From Nitrosococcus halophilus Nc 4 (GTDB lineage: Bacteria > Pseudomonadota > Gammaproteobacteria > Nitrosococcales > Nitrosococcaceae), in the NCBI RefSeq assembly GCF_000024725.1, contig NC_013960.1, forward strand, positions 608,261 to 672,260: a stretch of DNA of 64,000 nucleotides, written 5' to 3'. The notes under the pieces are model-generated. The model made no database searches. It worked only from the letters and a program-made list of their open reading frames with translations, and was not told the DNA's origin. A program made the position numbers and the translations under genes. Positions 41,222 through 50,568 of this stretch are shown here, one piece after another. Numbering within the stretch: the first letter of the stretch is position 1; every line of letters starts with the position of its first letter.

Positions 41222-44200
41222 CTACTGGCAAGCCTCACAATCCGGGTCCAAGATAGAGCAAGCTTGGGGGGCTTCTGATTCCGGTTCCTGGGGGGAGCCG
41301 GATTGGACCGCATTGAGGGTGTTGACCTGATCCGAGGTCATGGTGCTTTTCTCCACATGGGTCGCGCCGAGGGAGCGCAGATAATAAGTTGTTTTGAGGC
41401 CCCGTACCCAGGCCAGTTTATAGAGATTGTCGAGCTTTTTACCGCTGGGCTCGGCCATATAAAGGTTGAGGCTCTGAGCCTGATCGAGCCACTTTTGGCG
41501 ACGGGAGGCGGCTTCCACCAGCCAGCGGGGATCGATCTCAAAGGCGGTGGCATAGAGGGTTTTGAGATCTTCCGGTATGCGGTCGATGGGCTGGACGCTG
41601 CCGTCAAAGTATTTCAGATCGTTGACCATCACTTCGTCCCATAAATCCCGGGCTTTAAGATCTTGGACCAGGTAGGGGTTGATCACCGTAAATTCGCCCG
41701 AGAGGTTGGATTTCACGAACAGATTTTGGTAAGTGGGTTCGATGGATTGGCTGACGCCGCAGATATTGGAAATCGTCGCTGTGGGCGCGATGGCCATGCA
41801 GTTGGAGTTACGCATGCCTACGGTTTTAACCTGTTCCCGCAGGCCGTCCCAGTCTAGGGTCTGGGTGCGGTCTTGTTGTAGGTAGCCGCCGCGGCCTTGT
41901 TCCAGCAACCCAATGGAATCAATGGGTAAAATCCCTTTGCTCCAGAGGGAACCTTCAAAAGTGCAGTACTTGCCCCGTTCCCCAGCGAGGTTGCTGGAGG
42001 CCTTGATGGCATAGTAGCTGATGGCCTCCATGGAACGGTCGGCGAACTCCACGGCGGCTTCCGAGGCATAGGGAAGGCGGAGTTTGTAGAGGGCGTCCTG
42101 GAAGCCCATGAGGCCTAGACCTACGGGCCGATGGCGGAGGTTGGAACGCCGCGCCGTGGGCACGCTGTAATAATTATAATCGATGACATTGTCCAACATG
42201 CGCATGGCGGTGGTGATGGTTTTCTCCAGCTTGGGAAGATTAAGGCCGTTCTCATCCAGATGTTGGGGGAGATTAATTGACCCCAAGTTGCATACCGCGA
42301 TCTCATCATCTGAGGTATTCAGGGTGATCTCGGTATTCTTCGTGATCAGCCCGTTGACTGTCCAAGCATGGGTCGTCGAATCAACGGTAAGGCAGTAAGC
42401 ATCCTCATTTGGCAAGTGTTTTAGCCCTGAAAAAGTGGCCCACAATTTTTGCTGGTAACCTTCTTTATTGATGTTATCCAGGAAGTATCTGGCCGCTTTG
42501 GCGGTGTTAGCTTTATGCTCCGCCAAATGCGTTATGTCCTCGGCAATTCGGCAACCTTGAATTGAGGTAATCAACAGGCGATAAAGTGGCTTCACCCAGT
42601 ATTTGCGCTTTCCACCCCTTCCGTCGGGCAGAAGCTGCTGCCTGTGGCCGCGCATCTGATTGATAGATGTTTTCACACCGAAATTTGCCCATAGAATCTG
42701 CAGTTCGCGGATAAATTCTTTATTATGGGAAGCAAACACCATGGAAGTTACTTCACGGGAAGCTTGGATATGTCCATCTGCCTGATAGAGGCCTCGCAGA
42801 TAGGCTGCGGCAGTCTCTCGATCGCCTTGCCAAACCAATTCAGGGATACGCAGCTTTGTTTCTTTGGTGAAACCATTCTCCTCCAATATCCGCTTGAGTG
42901 GCGCTGAACTTAACCGTGCTCTCTTTCGTTCTGTATTCAGGTAAAACGCAGGACTATTGGTGGATGTAGTGCGCAGTACAGCATTACCGTCCAGTAGTGT
43001 GTGTGTTTTCTCTTCAATTGGTTTGAGAAAAGTGAAATCCTGGCTCCACACATCAAGATGTACGTTGCAATTACCAAAGGTGCCATCACCGGCAATTAAT
43101 CCCATCAGGTAGCTTAAATCGGGGTCGTGCTGATGTCCCCAGAGCCCTTCAATCTGTTGTGTAAGTAATTTGTCACCTGGCGCGAGGTGCTGTGCCTCGA
43201 CCCATCCGCGATCTTTAACCCACACTTTGTGATCGGGAGTGATCTTATGGGTATAACCTTCTTCAGTTTGGATTTCGACCATTGGCGCGTTAGGCCGTGG
43301 CAACAACATCTCCGAAGCGTCGTAGATACCGTCTAATCCAACCACTTTGTTCTTGCCCCCCAATCGGTAAAGTTCACCAACGGTCAGCAATCCCCTGTCA
43401 GTAACAACACGTTGATCGGCAGCGATACAACACAGATTCGATGAGTGCACCACGCCAGCATGCTGCTGGGGCGAGCGCAGGTTACAGGGGTCCTTGAAAG
43501 TGATCCAGGGATGTCCCGTCTCAAACAGCATGGAGAGCATTTTGCGCCACAAATCCACGGCCCGCTGCTTTTTAAAGTTCTTGATTTCGCCGCAGGCCGC
43601 TTTTTCCTCGTAGCGAAGATAGGCTTCTTCAAAGGCTTGGCCCACCAGGTCATGGAGATCCGGGGTTTCATCGGGCGAAAAAAGAGTCCATTCCCCGTCT
43701 TCGGCAACCCGCTTCATGAACAGGTCCGGCACCCAGTTGGCGGTATTCATATCGTGGGTGCGGCGGCGGTCGTCGCCGGTATTCTTGCGCAGCTCTAGGA
43801 ATTCTTCGATATCAATATGCCAGGTTTCCAGATAGGCGCAGACCGCGCCCTTCCGCTTCCCGCCATTGTGAACCAGGGCTGCGGTGGTCATGTAACTGGG
43901 ATCCCCTTCAACTTTGAGGTCGTAGACGAAGGGCAGGGGGTCGATATCACGTACGCTACGGATGCGGGTGAATAAGCAACTCCCGTATTCGATCCAGTTG
44001 CGCTTGGTGAGTGCGCGGCAACCGAGGCGTTCCGCAATTTCAGCCACGGCGGGGATGCGTACATCCACTGCTCGGCAGATACCGTCAAAACGGATTTCGC
44101 TGCCATCGCTACGCCGCCCCCTGTGATTCTGATAGCGTTCCCGGTATTGGCCAGCGGTAGGCACCCCTAGGCGCAATAGTTGGTAGCGCAGCCCCTCTGC

Positions 44201-46330
44201 AAGTAAAAATGAGGTGCTGGTAAAGTAAATTTCTTTATTTCGGCTTACGCCGCCGTCGGTTTCCAGCAGCCCCTGTACCAAGGCCAGGGTCTGGCGGCGG
44301 GGGAGATGACTGAACCGGCGGTGGATGCGTTTGTTTCCGGTGTGGTCATAAAGGTCGTCGCGGGTAAAGGGAAGGGTGGGCGCGCCAGCACCGACAATGC
44401 GACCGGTGGTGGCATTGCGAATGACGCCACGGCCGCTGGCCCAACGAATCTGGACATAGCGGGTGCCACGGTTGATTTCCCAGTAGTGAATTCCGCGCAC
44501 TTCCAGATAGCGGCGTACGAACTGGAGGTGGTGATCTTGCTGAGGGTTACCGGAAACTCCCCATTCTTCTCCCCTCTTATCGGAATGCCCATCACCAAGC
44601 AAGATACCATATAGGTGAGCGTCATCTTCGGTAAAATCAGCGACCGGTACGATCTCCTTCGGTATGACTTGAGCCACATAATCCCCTTTGGACAGCTTTC
44701 CGGCTTCGACCCATTCAGGCTGTATTTTGCCGTGGGCAAGCCAGGACAGGGTTCGGTCGTTGGATTGTTCCATGGGGACGCCGCGCAGCGCCCAAAAAGG
44801 GTGACCGGCAGTGACCTGGACCGGCTCGATACTGTGCTTGATATGGAGTTCCACCATGGCCTCAGTCTGGTTATAGGCCAACTTGCGGGTGACCTCCCGG
44901 TACTCGCCGCATTGACTCAATACCAAATCCCCGGCCTGGATGGCTTTGATGGGGGTTACTCCCTCGGCCGTGTGCACCAGGGTGTCCGGCGCAAAACACT
45001 GATTCACCGCCACTGCGGTATCATTGGCCACCTTTAAAAAGGGCACCACGCCTTGGGATTTGCCGTTGGTCCCTTTAATGTGGGCGCCCATTCCCCGAAC
45101 CCGAGTCCAGTCGTTGCCAAGCCCGCCCGCATATTTGGAAAGCAGGGCATTGTCCTTGATGGCGCTGTAAATGCCATCCAAGTCATCGGCTACCGTGGTC
45201 AAATAACAGGAAGAGAGCTGGGGCCGCAGGGAACCTGAGTTGAACAGGGTGGGGGTGCTGCTCATAAAGTCAAAGGAGGATAACAGCTCATAGAACTCAA
45301 TGGTCCGCTCTTCCCGTTCAACTTCGTTGATTGCCAGACCCATGGCCACCCGCATAAAAAAGGCCTGGGGCAATTCAAAGCGAATTCCCCCTGAGTGGAT
45401 GAAATAGCGGTCATAGAGGGTCTGCAGACCCAGGTAGGTGAACTCAAAGTCCCGCTCTGGCCGTAAGGCCTGACCTAGACGGGTCAGATCATATTGGGTT
45501 AGACGGGGGTCAATCAGTTGTAAATCAGCGCCTTGCTTGATATAGGCGGCAAAGTATTCCGGATAGCGCTCCGCCATTTCCCCTTGAGTGGCATGGGTTT
45601 CAGCGCCGTGGATAAAGGAGAGAGCCTCTCGACGCAGGCTGTCCAGCAATAGGCGAGCGGCCACGTAGCTGTAATGGGGTTCTTTCTCGATGAAGGTGCG
45701 GGCGCTCATGATAAGCGCCCTTTCCACATCCTGTTCGGCGACCCCGTCAAAGAGGTTACGCAAGGTCTCGTTGAGAATCGTCTGGGGTTGGGTTTCAGGC
45801 AATGCCTGGCAAGCTTCCTCTATAATTCGAGTCAGCCGGGCTTTATCCAAGGGTACGACGCGACCATCGGCTAAGGTCATCTGGAGAGGAGGTTCGGCAG
45901 CCTTTTTCTTCGTTTTGGCCGCGGCTTGGGCCCTTTCCCGGGTTCTTTCCTCCCGGTATAGCACGTAGGCCCGCGCTATTTTGTGGTATCCCCCCCGCAT
46001 CAGGGCCAGTTCCACCTGATCCTGAATGTCTTCGATGTGGACGGTGCCGCCCGTTTCCAAACGGCGGGTGCAGGCTTCCACCACTTGGGCCGTTAAGGCC
46101 TCTACCGTCTGATGGATGCGTTTGCTCGTGGCGGCACTGCCGCCTTCCACCGCTAGGAAAGCCTTGGTCATGGCGACGGCGATCTTGCTGGGGTCAAAGC
46201 CGGTGACTTTGCCGTTACGGCGGATGACTCGATATTGGCCGGGAGCAGTGGCCCTGACGGTAGGGTCTAGGGATTCAGAATCAGGGCTCTGCTCCCGGCC
46301 ATGTAGCATAGTGGACGATTCTGTTTTCAT
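41222..46330 (-). CDS. nrdA: Class Ia ribonucleotide reductase, alpha subunit (NrdA), with two inteins
   Basis: 1702 residues as translated; removing residues 445-822 and 968-1332 leaves a 959-residue extein. Two N-terminal ATP-cone regions (about 33-130 and 150-240) indicate dATP regulation. Catalytic residues: SSC in QLSSCYLTTV (C225 of E. coli), SSNLC (C439, the thiyl radical) and IAVCNLGS (C462). The C-terminal pair is in CEACQ. The enzyme reduces ribonucleotides to deoxyribonucleotides. Partner nrdB follows. NrdR-box-like sites lie upstream. Confidence 0.96.
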   Translation of the reverse strand: MKTESSTMLHGREQSPDSESLDPTVRATAPGQYRVIRRNGKVTGFDPSKIAVAMTKAFLAVEGGSAATSKRIHQTVEALTAQVVEACTRRLETGGTVHIEDIQDQVELALMRGGYHKIARAYVLYREERTRERAQAAAKTKKKAAEPPLQMTLADGRVVPLDKARLTRIIEEACQALPETQPQTILNETLRNLFDGVAEQDVERALIMSARTFIEKEPHYSYVAARLLLDSLRREALSFIHGAETHATQGEMAERYPEYFAAYIKQGADLQLIDPRLTQYDLTRLGQALRPERDFEFTYLGLQTLYDRYFIHSGGIRFELPQAFFMRVAMGLAINEVEREERTIEFYELLSSFDFMSSTPTLFNSGSLRPQLSSCYLTTVADDLDGIYSAIKDNALLSKYAGGLGNDWTRVRGMGAHIKGTNGKSQGVVPFLKVANDTAVAVNQCFAPDTLVHTAEGVTPIKAIQAGDLVLSQCGEYREVTRKLAYNQTEAMVELHIKHSIEPVQVTAGHPFWALRGVPMEQSNDRTLSWLAHGKIQPEWVEAGKLSKGDYVAQVIPKEIVPVADFTEDDAHLYGILLGDGHSDKRGEEWGVSGNPQQDHHLQFVRRYLEVRGIHYWEINRGTRYVQIRWASGRGVIRNATTGRIVGAGAPTLPFTRDDLYDHTGNKRIHRRFSHLPRRQTLALVQGLLETDGGVSRNKEIYFTSTSFLLAEGLRYQLLRLGVPTAGQYRERYQNHRGRRSDGSEIRFDGICRAVDVRIPAVAEIAERLGCRALTKRNWIEYGSCLFTRIRSVRDIDPLPFVYDLKVEGDPSYMTTAALVHNGGKRKGAVCAYLETWHIDIEEFLELRKNTGDDRRRTHDMNTANWVPDLFMKRVAEDGEWTLFSPDETPDLHDLVGQAFEEAYLRYEEKAACGEIKNFKKQRAVDLWRKMLSMLFETGHPWITFKDPCNLRSPQQHAGVVHSSNLCCIAADQRVVTDRGLLTVGELYRLGGKNKVVGLDGIYDASEMLLPRPNAPMVEIQTEEGYTHKITPDHKVWVKDRGWVEAQHLAPGDKLLTQQIEGLWGHQHDPDLSYLMGLIAGDGTFGNCNVHLDVWSQDFTFLKPIEEKTHTLLDGNAVLRTTSTNSPAFYLNTERKRARLSSAPLKRILEENGFTKETKLRIPELVWQGDRETAAAYLRGLYQADGHIQASREVTSMVFASHNKEFIRELQILWANFGVKTSINQMRGHRQQLLPDGRGGKRKYWVKPLYRLLITSIQGCRIAEDITHLAEHKANTAKAARYFLDNINKEGYQQKLWATFSGLKHLPNEDAYCLTVDSTTHAWTVNGLITKNTEITLNTSDDEIAVCNLGSINLPQHLDENGLNLPKLEKTITTAMRMLDNVIDYNYYSVPTARRSNLRHRPVGLGLMGFQDALYKLRLPYASEAAVEFADRSMEAISYYAIKASSNLAGERGKYCTFEGSLWSKGILPIDSIGLLEQGRGGYLQQDRTQTLDWDGLREQVKTVGMRNSNCMAIAPTATISNICGVSQSIEPTYQNLFVKSNLSGEFTVINPYLVQDLKARDLWDEVMVNDLKYFDGSVQPIDRIPEDLKTLYATAFEIDPRWLVEAASRRQKWLDQAQSLNLYMAEPSGKKLDNLYKLAWVRGLKTTYYLRSLGATHVEKSTMTSDQVNTLNAVQSGSPQEPESEAPQACSILDPDCEACQ
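42335..43429 (-). other. Intein 2 in NrdA, LAGLIDADG type, immediately after the thiyl-radical Cys
   Basis: 365 residues (968-1332). It starts at the second Cys of SSNLC|CIAADQRVVTD and ends GLITKN|TEITL with +1 Thr. The N-splicing block has HKITPDHKVWV (TxxH). Two dodecapeptide endonuclease motifs: YLMGLIAGDG and YLRGLYQADG. The penultimate residue is Lys instead of the usual His. Splicing must restore SSNLCTEI, the active site. Confidence 0.93.
43865..44998 (-). other. Intein 1 in NrdA, LAGLIDADG type, with Gly at +1
   Basis: 378 residues (445-822). It starts at Cys of AVNQ|CFAPDTLVHTAEG and ends AALVHN|GGKRKGA. Block B is VTAGHPFWAL; endonuclease motifs are LYGILLGDGH and LVQGLLETDGG; block F is FVYDLKVEGDPSYM. 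Intein-free relatives read NQGGKRKGA, so the junction is certain, but the +1 residue is Gly, not Cys/Ser/Thr. Confidence 0.9.
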
Positions 46331-46407
46331 GGCAGACTGGTAGAATTTTGGGTTATTTTTTAGTCAGTGCAAAACCACAAGAAACTGTGGTCCACTCCCT
46401 CTTGAAG

Positions 46408-46438
46408 CACTATATAGTGTAGTATTATGTACTATAGT
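46408..46438 (-). promoter_or_regulatory. Candidate NrdR boxes upstream of nrdA
   Basis: The perfect palindrome CACTATATAGTG (46408-46419) and the shorter ACTATAGT (46431-46438) lie 21 bases apart centre to centre, about two helical turns, some 80-100 bases before the nrdA start. The first is very close to the NrdR consensus (ACTATATAGT core). Confidence 0.65.
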
Positions 46439-46688
46439 AAACCCAATGAGAAGCTGCGGTCGACCCCCTTTTTTAGGGAAGCGCAAGGGGTTATTGAGGG
46501 GGCTTTTCGGGGCCCCTTGTGGATAAGTGGCGCAATACCCGATTGGACGGGTATTCCTAGCAAACGCTTAAATTTTGACGGCCATTGGCAAGAAGGAAAG
46601 TGAGTGGGTTTTGCAGCAAAAAACGCCGCTCTCTATCCTGTCGTGAGTGAAAAAGGTCGGTGATAATTCCAGGGGATCAGTTTCCCTT
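46439..46688. other. Non-coding region between nrdA and bcp with one hairpin
   Basis: AATACCCG (46534-46541) and CGGGTATT (46548-46555) form a stem with a 6-base loop, a possible terminator for bcp on the minus strand. No gene is seen. Confidence 0.4.
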
Positions 46689-47156
46689 TCAGAGGGATTT
46701 GACCGCCTCGAGCACTTCCGCCACGTGACCCTCCACCTTCACCTTGCGCCACTCTTTCCGCAGGACTCCTTCTTTGTCAATGAGAAAGGTGCTGCGTTCT
46801 ATCCCCTTGACATCCTTGCCAAACATTTTCTTAGGTTTGATAACGTCGAACAGTTGGCAAACCGTTTCGTTTTGGTCTGATAGGAGTTCGAAAGGAAAAT
46901 CTTGTTTTGCCTTGAAGTTTTCGTGGGATTTCAGGGTATCCCGAGAAAGGCCAAGGATGACCGTATCGAGGCGTTCGAATTCTGCATGAAAATCCCGGAA
47001 ATCTTGTCCTTCCCGGGTACAACCTGGGGTGTCGTCCTTTGGGTAAAAGTAAAGGACCACGTTCCGGCCTTGCAATTGTGATAGCTTCACGGTCTGCCCT
47101 GAAGTGGCAGAGAGTTCAAAATCAGGGACTGTTTTTCCTATAGTGATTTCACTCAT
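46689..47156 (-). CDS. bcp: Bcp/PrxQ-type thiol peroxidase
   Basis: 155 residues. Thioredoxin fold with VVLYFYPKDDTPGCTREGQD: the peroxidatic Cys is in PGCT. The resolving Cys usually found five residues on (PGCTxEAC) is absent (Gln here). One other Cys occurs in NETVCQLFDV. Reduces hydroperoxides in the cytosol. Second gene of the gcvR-bcp operon, 19 bases apart. Confidence 0.94.
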   Translation of the reverse strand: MSEITIGKTVPDFELSATSGQTVKLSQLQGRNVVLYFYPKDDTPGCTREGQDFRDFHAEFERLDTVILGLSRDTLKSHENFKAKQDFPFELLSDQNETVCQLFDVIKPKKMFGKDVKGIERSTFLIDKEGVLRKEWRKVKVEGHVAEVLEAVKSL

Positions 47157-47175
47157 GGGGAATTTGTCTCGGAAA

Positions 47176-47730
47176 TTAGCGGCCTCGGATAGGTTCTAAG
47201 ATAGCATCCAAGTTCAAATTATCACACAGTTCCATAAACTGCTCTCTCAGAATCGCGATAGATAAATCAACGGGCAAGTGTATAATGAGGCTTACCGAAA
47301 ATAAAGGCGCTCCAGTGTGAAGTGCGGGGTAGCGGCGGGTGCTGAGTTCTTCAATGGTAATATTGCGGCTGGCAAAGAAATAGGCAAGTTCATGGACAAT
47401 GCTGGGTTGGTCCAGGGATATGGCCTCTACGGCGTAGGGCATCAGTTTGTGATTGCTGGGACGGGTTTCGGTGCGTTTGCTGAGAACAGCTAAGTCAAGG
47501 CGTTGCTTCAGGGCAGGGAGCATCGCTTCTAGTTTAGCCACTGCGCTCCAGCCGCCAGAGACTATCAGCAACATAGCGAATTCCGCTCCGAGTAGGACCA
47601 TCCGGCTGTCTTCGATGTGGCAACCGCTATCGAGTATGGCTCCACTTAATTCTTTCAAAAGACCGGGGCGGTCGCGTCCTATCGCCGAGATCACCAAATG
47701 TTGCTGCATTGCGTTTTCTGTTTTGCCCAT
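47176..47730 (-). CDS. gcvR: GcvR-like ACT-domain regulator
   Basis: 184 residues from ATG 47730; ATG 47709 (MQQHLVISAIGRDRPGL) is also plausible, as neither has a clear SD. Two ACT domains: residues about 9-85 (VISAIGRDRPGLLKELSGAI) and 100-180 (ISLDQPSIVHELAYFFASRN ITIEELSTRRY). In E. coli the GcvR protein binds GcvA to repress glycine cleavage. The order gcvR-bcp with dapA divergent is the same as in enterobacteria. Confidence 0.87.
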   Translation of the reverse strand: MGKTENAMQQHLVISAIGRDRPGLLKELSGAILDSGCHIEDSRMVLLGAEFAMLLIVSGGWSAVAKLEAMLPALKQRLDLAVLSKRTETRPSNHKLMPYAVEAISLDQPSIVHELAYFFASRNITIEELSTRRYPALHTGAPLFSVSLIIHLPVDLSIAILREQFMELCDNLNLDAILEPIRGR

Positions 47731-47879
47731 TCAGAGGAATAGGGCAGTTAGCTTAGCCGATTACGCTGCAATCGTCACCGATCCGGCTTGTTTGTCGGTA
47801 AAATGCGACAGAGCCTTGTCATTCATAAAGACCGTGCGTACTATGCGCGATTAATCACTTAATTTATGGGAATAGCACT

Positions 47880-48758
47880 ATGTTTCATGGCAGCATGGTT
47901 GCTTTGGTTACACCGATGCATCCTGACGGCGCCCTAGACTGGGAGAGTTTACGTCGGTTGGTCGATTTCCATATAGAAAACAGCACTGATGCTATCGTGG
48001 CGGTAGGGACCACCGGCGAATCGCCTACCCTGGATGTGAAAGAGCATATCCGCGTTATTCGCGAGGTGGTGGATCAGGCCCATGGGCGCGTGCCGGTAAT
48101 CGCGGGAACGGGGGCCAATTGTACCCGCGAGGCCGAGGAACTCACCCGTGCAGCTTTAGAAGCCGGTGCCGATGCTTGTTTGTTGGTGGCGCCTTATTAC
48201 AATAGGCCAACCCAGGAAGGTTTATATCTCCATTTTAAAGCCATTGCCGAGGCCGTTCCTATTCCTCAGATCCTTTACAATGTGCCTAGCCGAACGGCTT
48301 GTGATTTGTTGCCGGAAACGGTAGCCCGTTTAGCGGGTATCTCCAATATTATTGGCATCAAGGAAGCCGGGGGAGGGGTTGCCCGAGGGCGGCGGATTCT
48401 GGAACTGTGTGGCGAAAAACTTGATCTCTATAGCGGCGACGATGATATCGCCATGGAGTATATGCTAATGGGAGGCCGGGGGACCATTTCAGTCACCGCC
48501 AATGTGGCGCCTAAGGTCGTTCATGAGCTGTGTACTGTGGCGCTGCGGCGGGATCGAGAAGCTGCGGAAGCCATCAATGCTGGGCTGGGACCCTTGTACA
48601 CGGCCCTATTTTCTGAAGCAAATCCAATTCCCGTGAAATGGGCCTTATATGAGATGGGCCTTATTGCTGAAGGCATTCGTTTACCTTTGACTGTTTTGTC
48701 TGAACGTTATCGGGAACCGCTACGGCAAGCGTTGCGCCAAGCGCAGGTTCTACAGTGA
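47880..48758 (+). CDS. dapA: 4-hydroxy-tetrahydrodipicolinate synthase
   Basis: 292 residues. TIM barrel with VGTTGESPTLDVKEH, the Tyr of YNVPSRTACDL and Schiff-base Lys in GIKEAGG. It condenses pyruvate with aspartate semialdehyde, the first committed step of lysine and diaminopimelate synthesis. bamC follows 18 bases on and purC after that, a conserved gammaproteobacterial order. Confidence 0.97.
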   Translation: MFHGSMVALVTPMHPDGALDWESLRRLVDFHIENSTDAIVAVGTTGESPTLDVKEHIRVIREVVDQAHGRVPVIAGTGANCTREAEELTRAALEAGADACLLVAPYYNRPTQEGLYLHFKAIAEAVPIPQILYNVPSRTACDLLPETVARLAGISNIIGIKEAGGGVARGRRILELCGEKLDLYSGDDDIAMEYMLMGGRGTISVTANVAPKVVHELCTVALRRDREAAEAINAGLGPLYTALFSEANPIPVKWALYEMGLIAEGIRLPLTVLSERYREPLRQALRQAQVLQ

Positions 48759-48776
48759 AGTTATGAATTATCGACT

Positions 48777-49793
48777 ATGTGTCTGAACATATGGAGATGT
48801 AACGTTTTTTTGGGCGTGGTCGCTGTGGCGCTTGGGGGTTGCAGTGCCTTTTCCGTGCTCGATGAAGTGGTGCCTGATAATACTAAGGAGTACCGCAAGG
48901 CTGAAACCTTACCGCCTTTGGATATTCCCCCTGATCTGAGCGCTGATGCCATTCGTGACGACGTGATGGATGACAGTGGCGGTACGGCGACCTATTTAGA
49001 ATATCAAGAGCAAGCCCGTAATCCGCTGATGGATATCTATGGGATTGAGGCGGATAGGAAACCCCGCCTGGAAGGGGAGGGGGAGCAGCAGCGGCTGGTG
49101 GTGCCGGGAAACCAGGAGCAGGTGTGGGGGCGGGTACGCAACTTTTGGCTTGAAAATGGCCTTGAGATCAAGGCTGAAGATATTCGCATTGGTTTCATGG
49201 ATGCTACCGGTCCCTCTGAGCAGGACAATTACCGGGTACGGATTGAACGGGGAGAAGTGCCTCAGTCTACTGTTGTTTTTTTAAAGCAGCATACGGCTAC
49301 TCCCGATCCCAGGCAGGAAGAAACCATACTTCGAAAATTAGCCGAGTATCTAGGAGCCCTGCATGCCCAGGATCTGGCCCGGGCTGAACAGGGCGGTCAG
49401 CAAACTGTTTCCAGTCCTAGCCGTGTTAGCATGCTTGATGGGGGCGCGGCCATGCAGATGGCCCAAGATTTTTCTCGCGCCTGGCGTCGGTTGGGATTAG
49501 TGCTGGATCGCAAAGGCTTTGCGGTAGAAGATCAGAACCGTTCCCGGGGTATTTATTATATCCGTTACGAGGATCCTTTTAGGCAGCAACAAGAAGAGGA
49601 TTCGGGGTGGCTCTCCAAGTTGGCTTTTTGGGATACCATGGGAGACCAAGATGAGCAGGGCCGCTATCAGATCAAGTTGATCTCAGACGGCGCAGTCACC
49701 CGGGTGATTATCCTGGATGCGGAAGGGCGGCGTGACGAGTCGGAAACGGCCAAGCGCTTATTATCCTTACTAGGCGAGCAGTTGACTGAATAA
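48777..49793 (+). CDS. bamC: BamC, outer membrane protein assembly lipoprotein
   Basis: 338 residues. The lipobox VALGGC (Cys about residue 22) follows a short signal. The N-terminal lasso contacts BamD: VVPDNTKEYRKAETLPPLDI PPDL. Two helix-grip domains follow (VWGRVRNFWLENGLEIKAED, and AWRRLGLVLDRKGFAVEDQN RSRGIYYIRY). Part of the BAM complex. It sits between dapA and purC as in E. coli. Confidence 0.93.
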   Translation: MCLNIWRCNVFLGVVAVALGGCSAFSVLDEVVPDNTKEYRKAETLPPLDIPPDLSADAIRDDVMDDSGGTATYLEYQEQARNPLMDIYGIEADRKPRLEGEGEQQRLVVPGNQEQVWGRVRNFWLENGLEIKAEDIRIGFMDATGPSEQDNYRVRIERGEVPQSTVVFLKQHTATPDPRQEETILRKLAEYLGALHAQDLARAEQGGQQTVSSPSRVSMLDGGAAMQMAQDFSRAWRRLGLVLDRKGFAVEDQNRSRGIYYIRYEDPFRQQQEEDSGWLSKLAFWDTMGDQDEQGRYQIKLISDGAVTRVIILDAEGRRDESETAKRLLSLLGEQLTE

Positions 49794-49805
49794 AAAGGGA
49801 AATTC

Positions 49806-50522
49806 ATGTCAGTAGAGAAACAATCTGAACTTTATTCGGGCAAGGCTAAGACGGTTTATAAAACGGATGATCCTGCCCGGTTGATTTTGCATTTTCGTGA
49901 TGACACTTCAGCCTTTGATGGTCAGAAGATTGAGCAATTCAGCCGCAAGGGAGAAATCAATAACAAGTTTAACGCCTTTATTATGGAAAAGTTGGCGGCG
50001 GCGGGTATTCCGACCCATTTTGAGCGTCTTCTGAGCGCGCAAGAATCACTGGTTAAGCATTTGGAGATGTTTCCCGTTGAATGTGTTGTGCGCAATATTT
50101 CCACGGGTAGCCTGTGCCGGCGGTTGGGGGTGCAAGAGGGGCTGGATTTAGAGCCTCCCGTGTTTGAATTCTTTCTTAAAAATGATGCGCTCCACGATCC
50201 GATGATTAACGAGTATCATATTTGCACCTTCGGTTGGGCCTCTATGGAGCAGGTCGAGCGGATGAAAGAATATACTTTTAAAATCAACGACATTTTAAAG
50301 TCATTATTCTTGGGTGCGGGCCTGTTGTTAGTCGATTACAAGCTAGAGTTTGGGGATTACCAGGGTCAGGTCGTGTTAGGTGACGAATTTACCCTCGATG
50401 GTTGCCGCCTTTGGGATGTGGAAACTCGGGAGAAATTGGATAAGGACCGATTTCGTCAAGGGCTAGGGGGGGTTGTCGAAGCCTATGAAGAGGTGGCTCG
50501 GCGTTTGGGGACGCCCTTGTAG
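49806..50522 (+). CDS. purC: SAICAR synthetase
   Basis: 238 residues. ATP-grasp-like fold: [49 protein letters not shown], the aspartate-binding region, and [20 protein letters not shown]. It joins CAIR and aspartate in purine synthesis. It is the last gene of the dapA-bamC-purC run and converges on pyrC. Confidence 0.97.
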   Translation: MSVEKQSELYSGKAKTVYKTDDPARLILHFRDDTSAFDGQKIEQFSRKGEINNKFNAFIMEKLAAAGIPTHFERLLSAQESLVKHLEMFPVECVVRNISTGSLCRRLGVQEGLDLEPPVFEFFLKNDALHDPMINEYHICTFGWASMEQVERMKEYTFKINDILKSLFLGAGLLLVDYKLEFGDYQGQVVLGDEFTLDGCRLWDVETREKLDKDRFRQGLGGVVEAYEEVARRLGTPL

Positions 50523-50568
50523 GCGTAGAGCCTGGAAGAGGAGTGTCCTTTTCTGGGAAATATTACCC

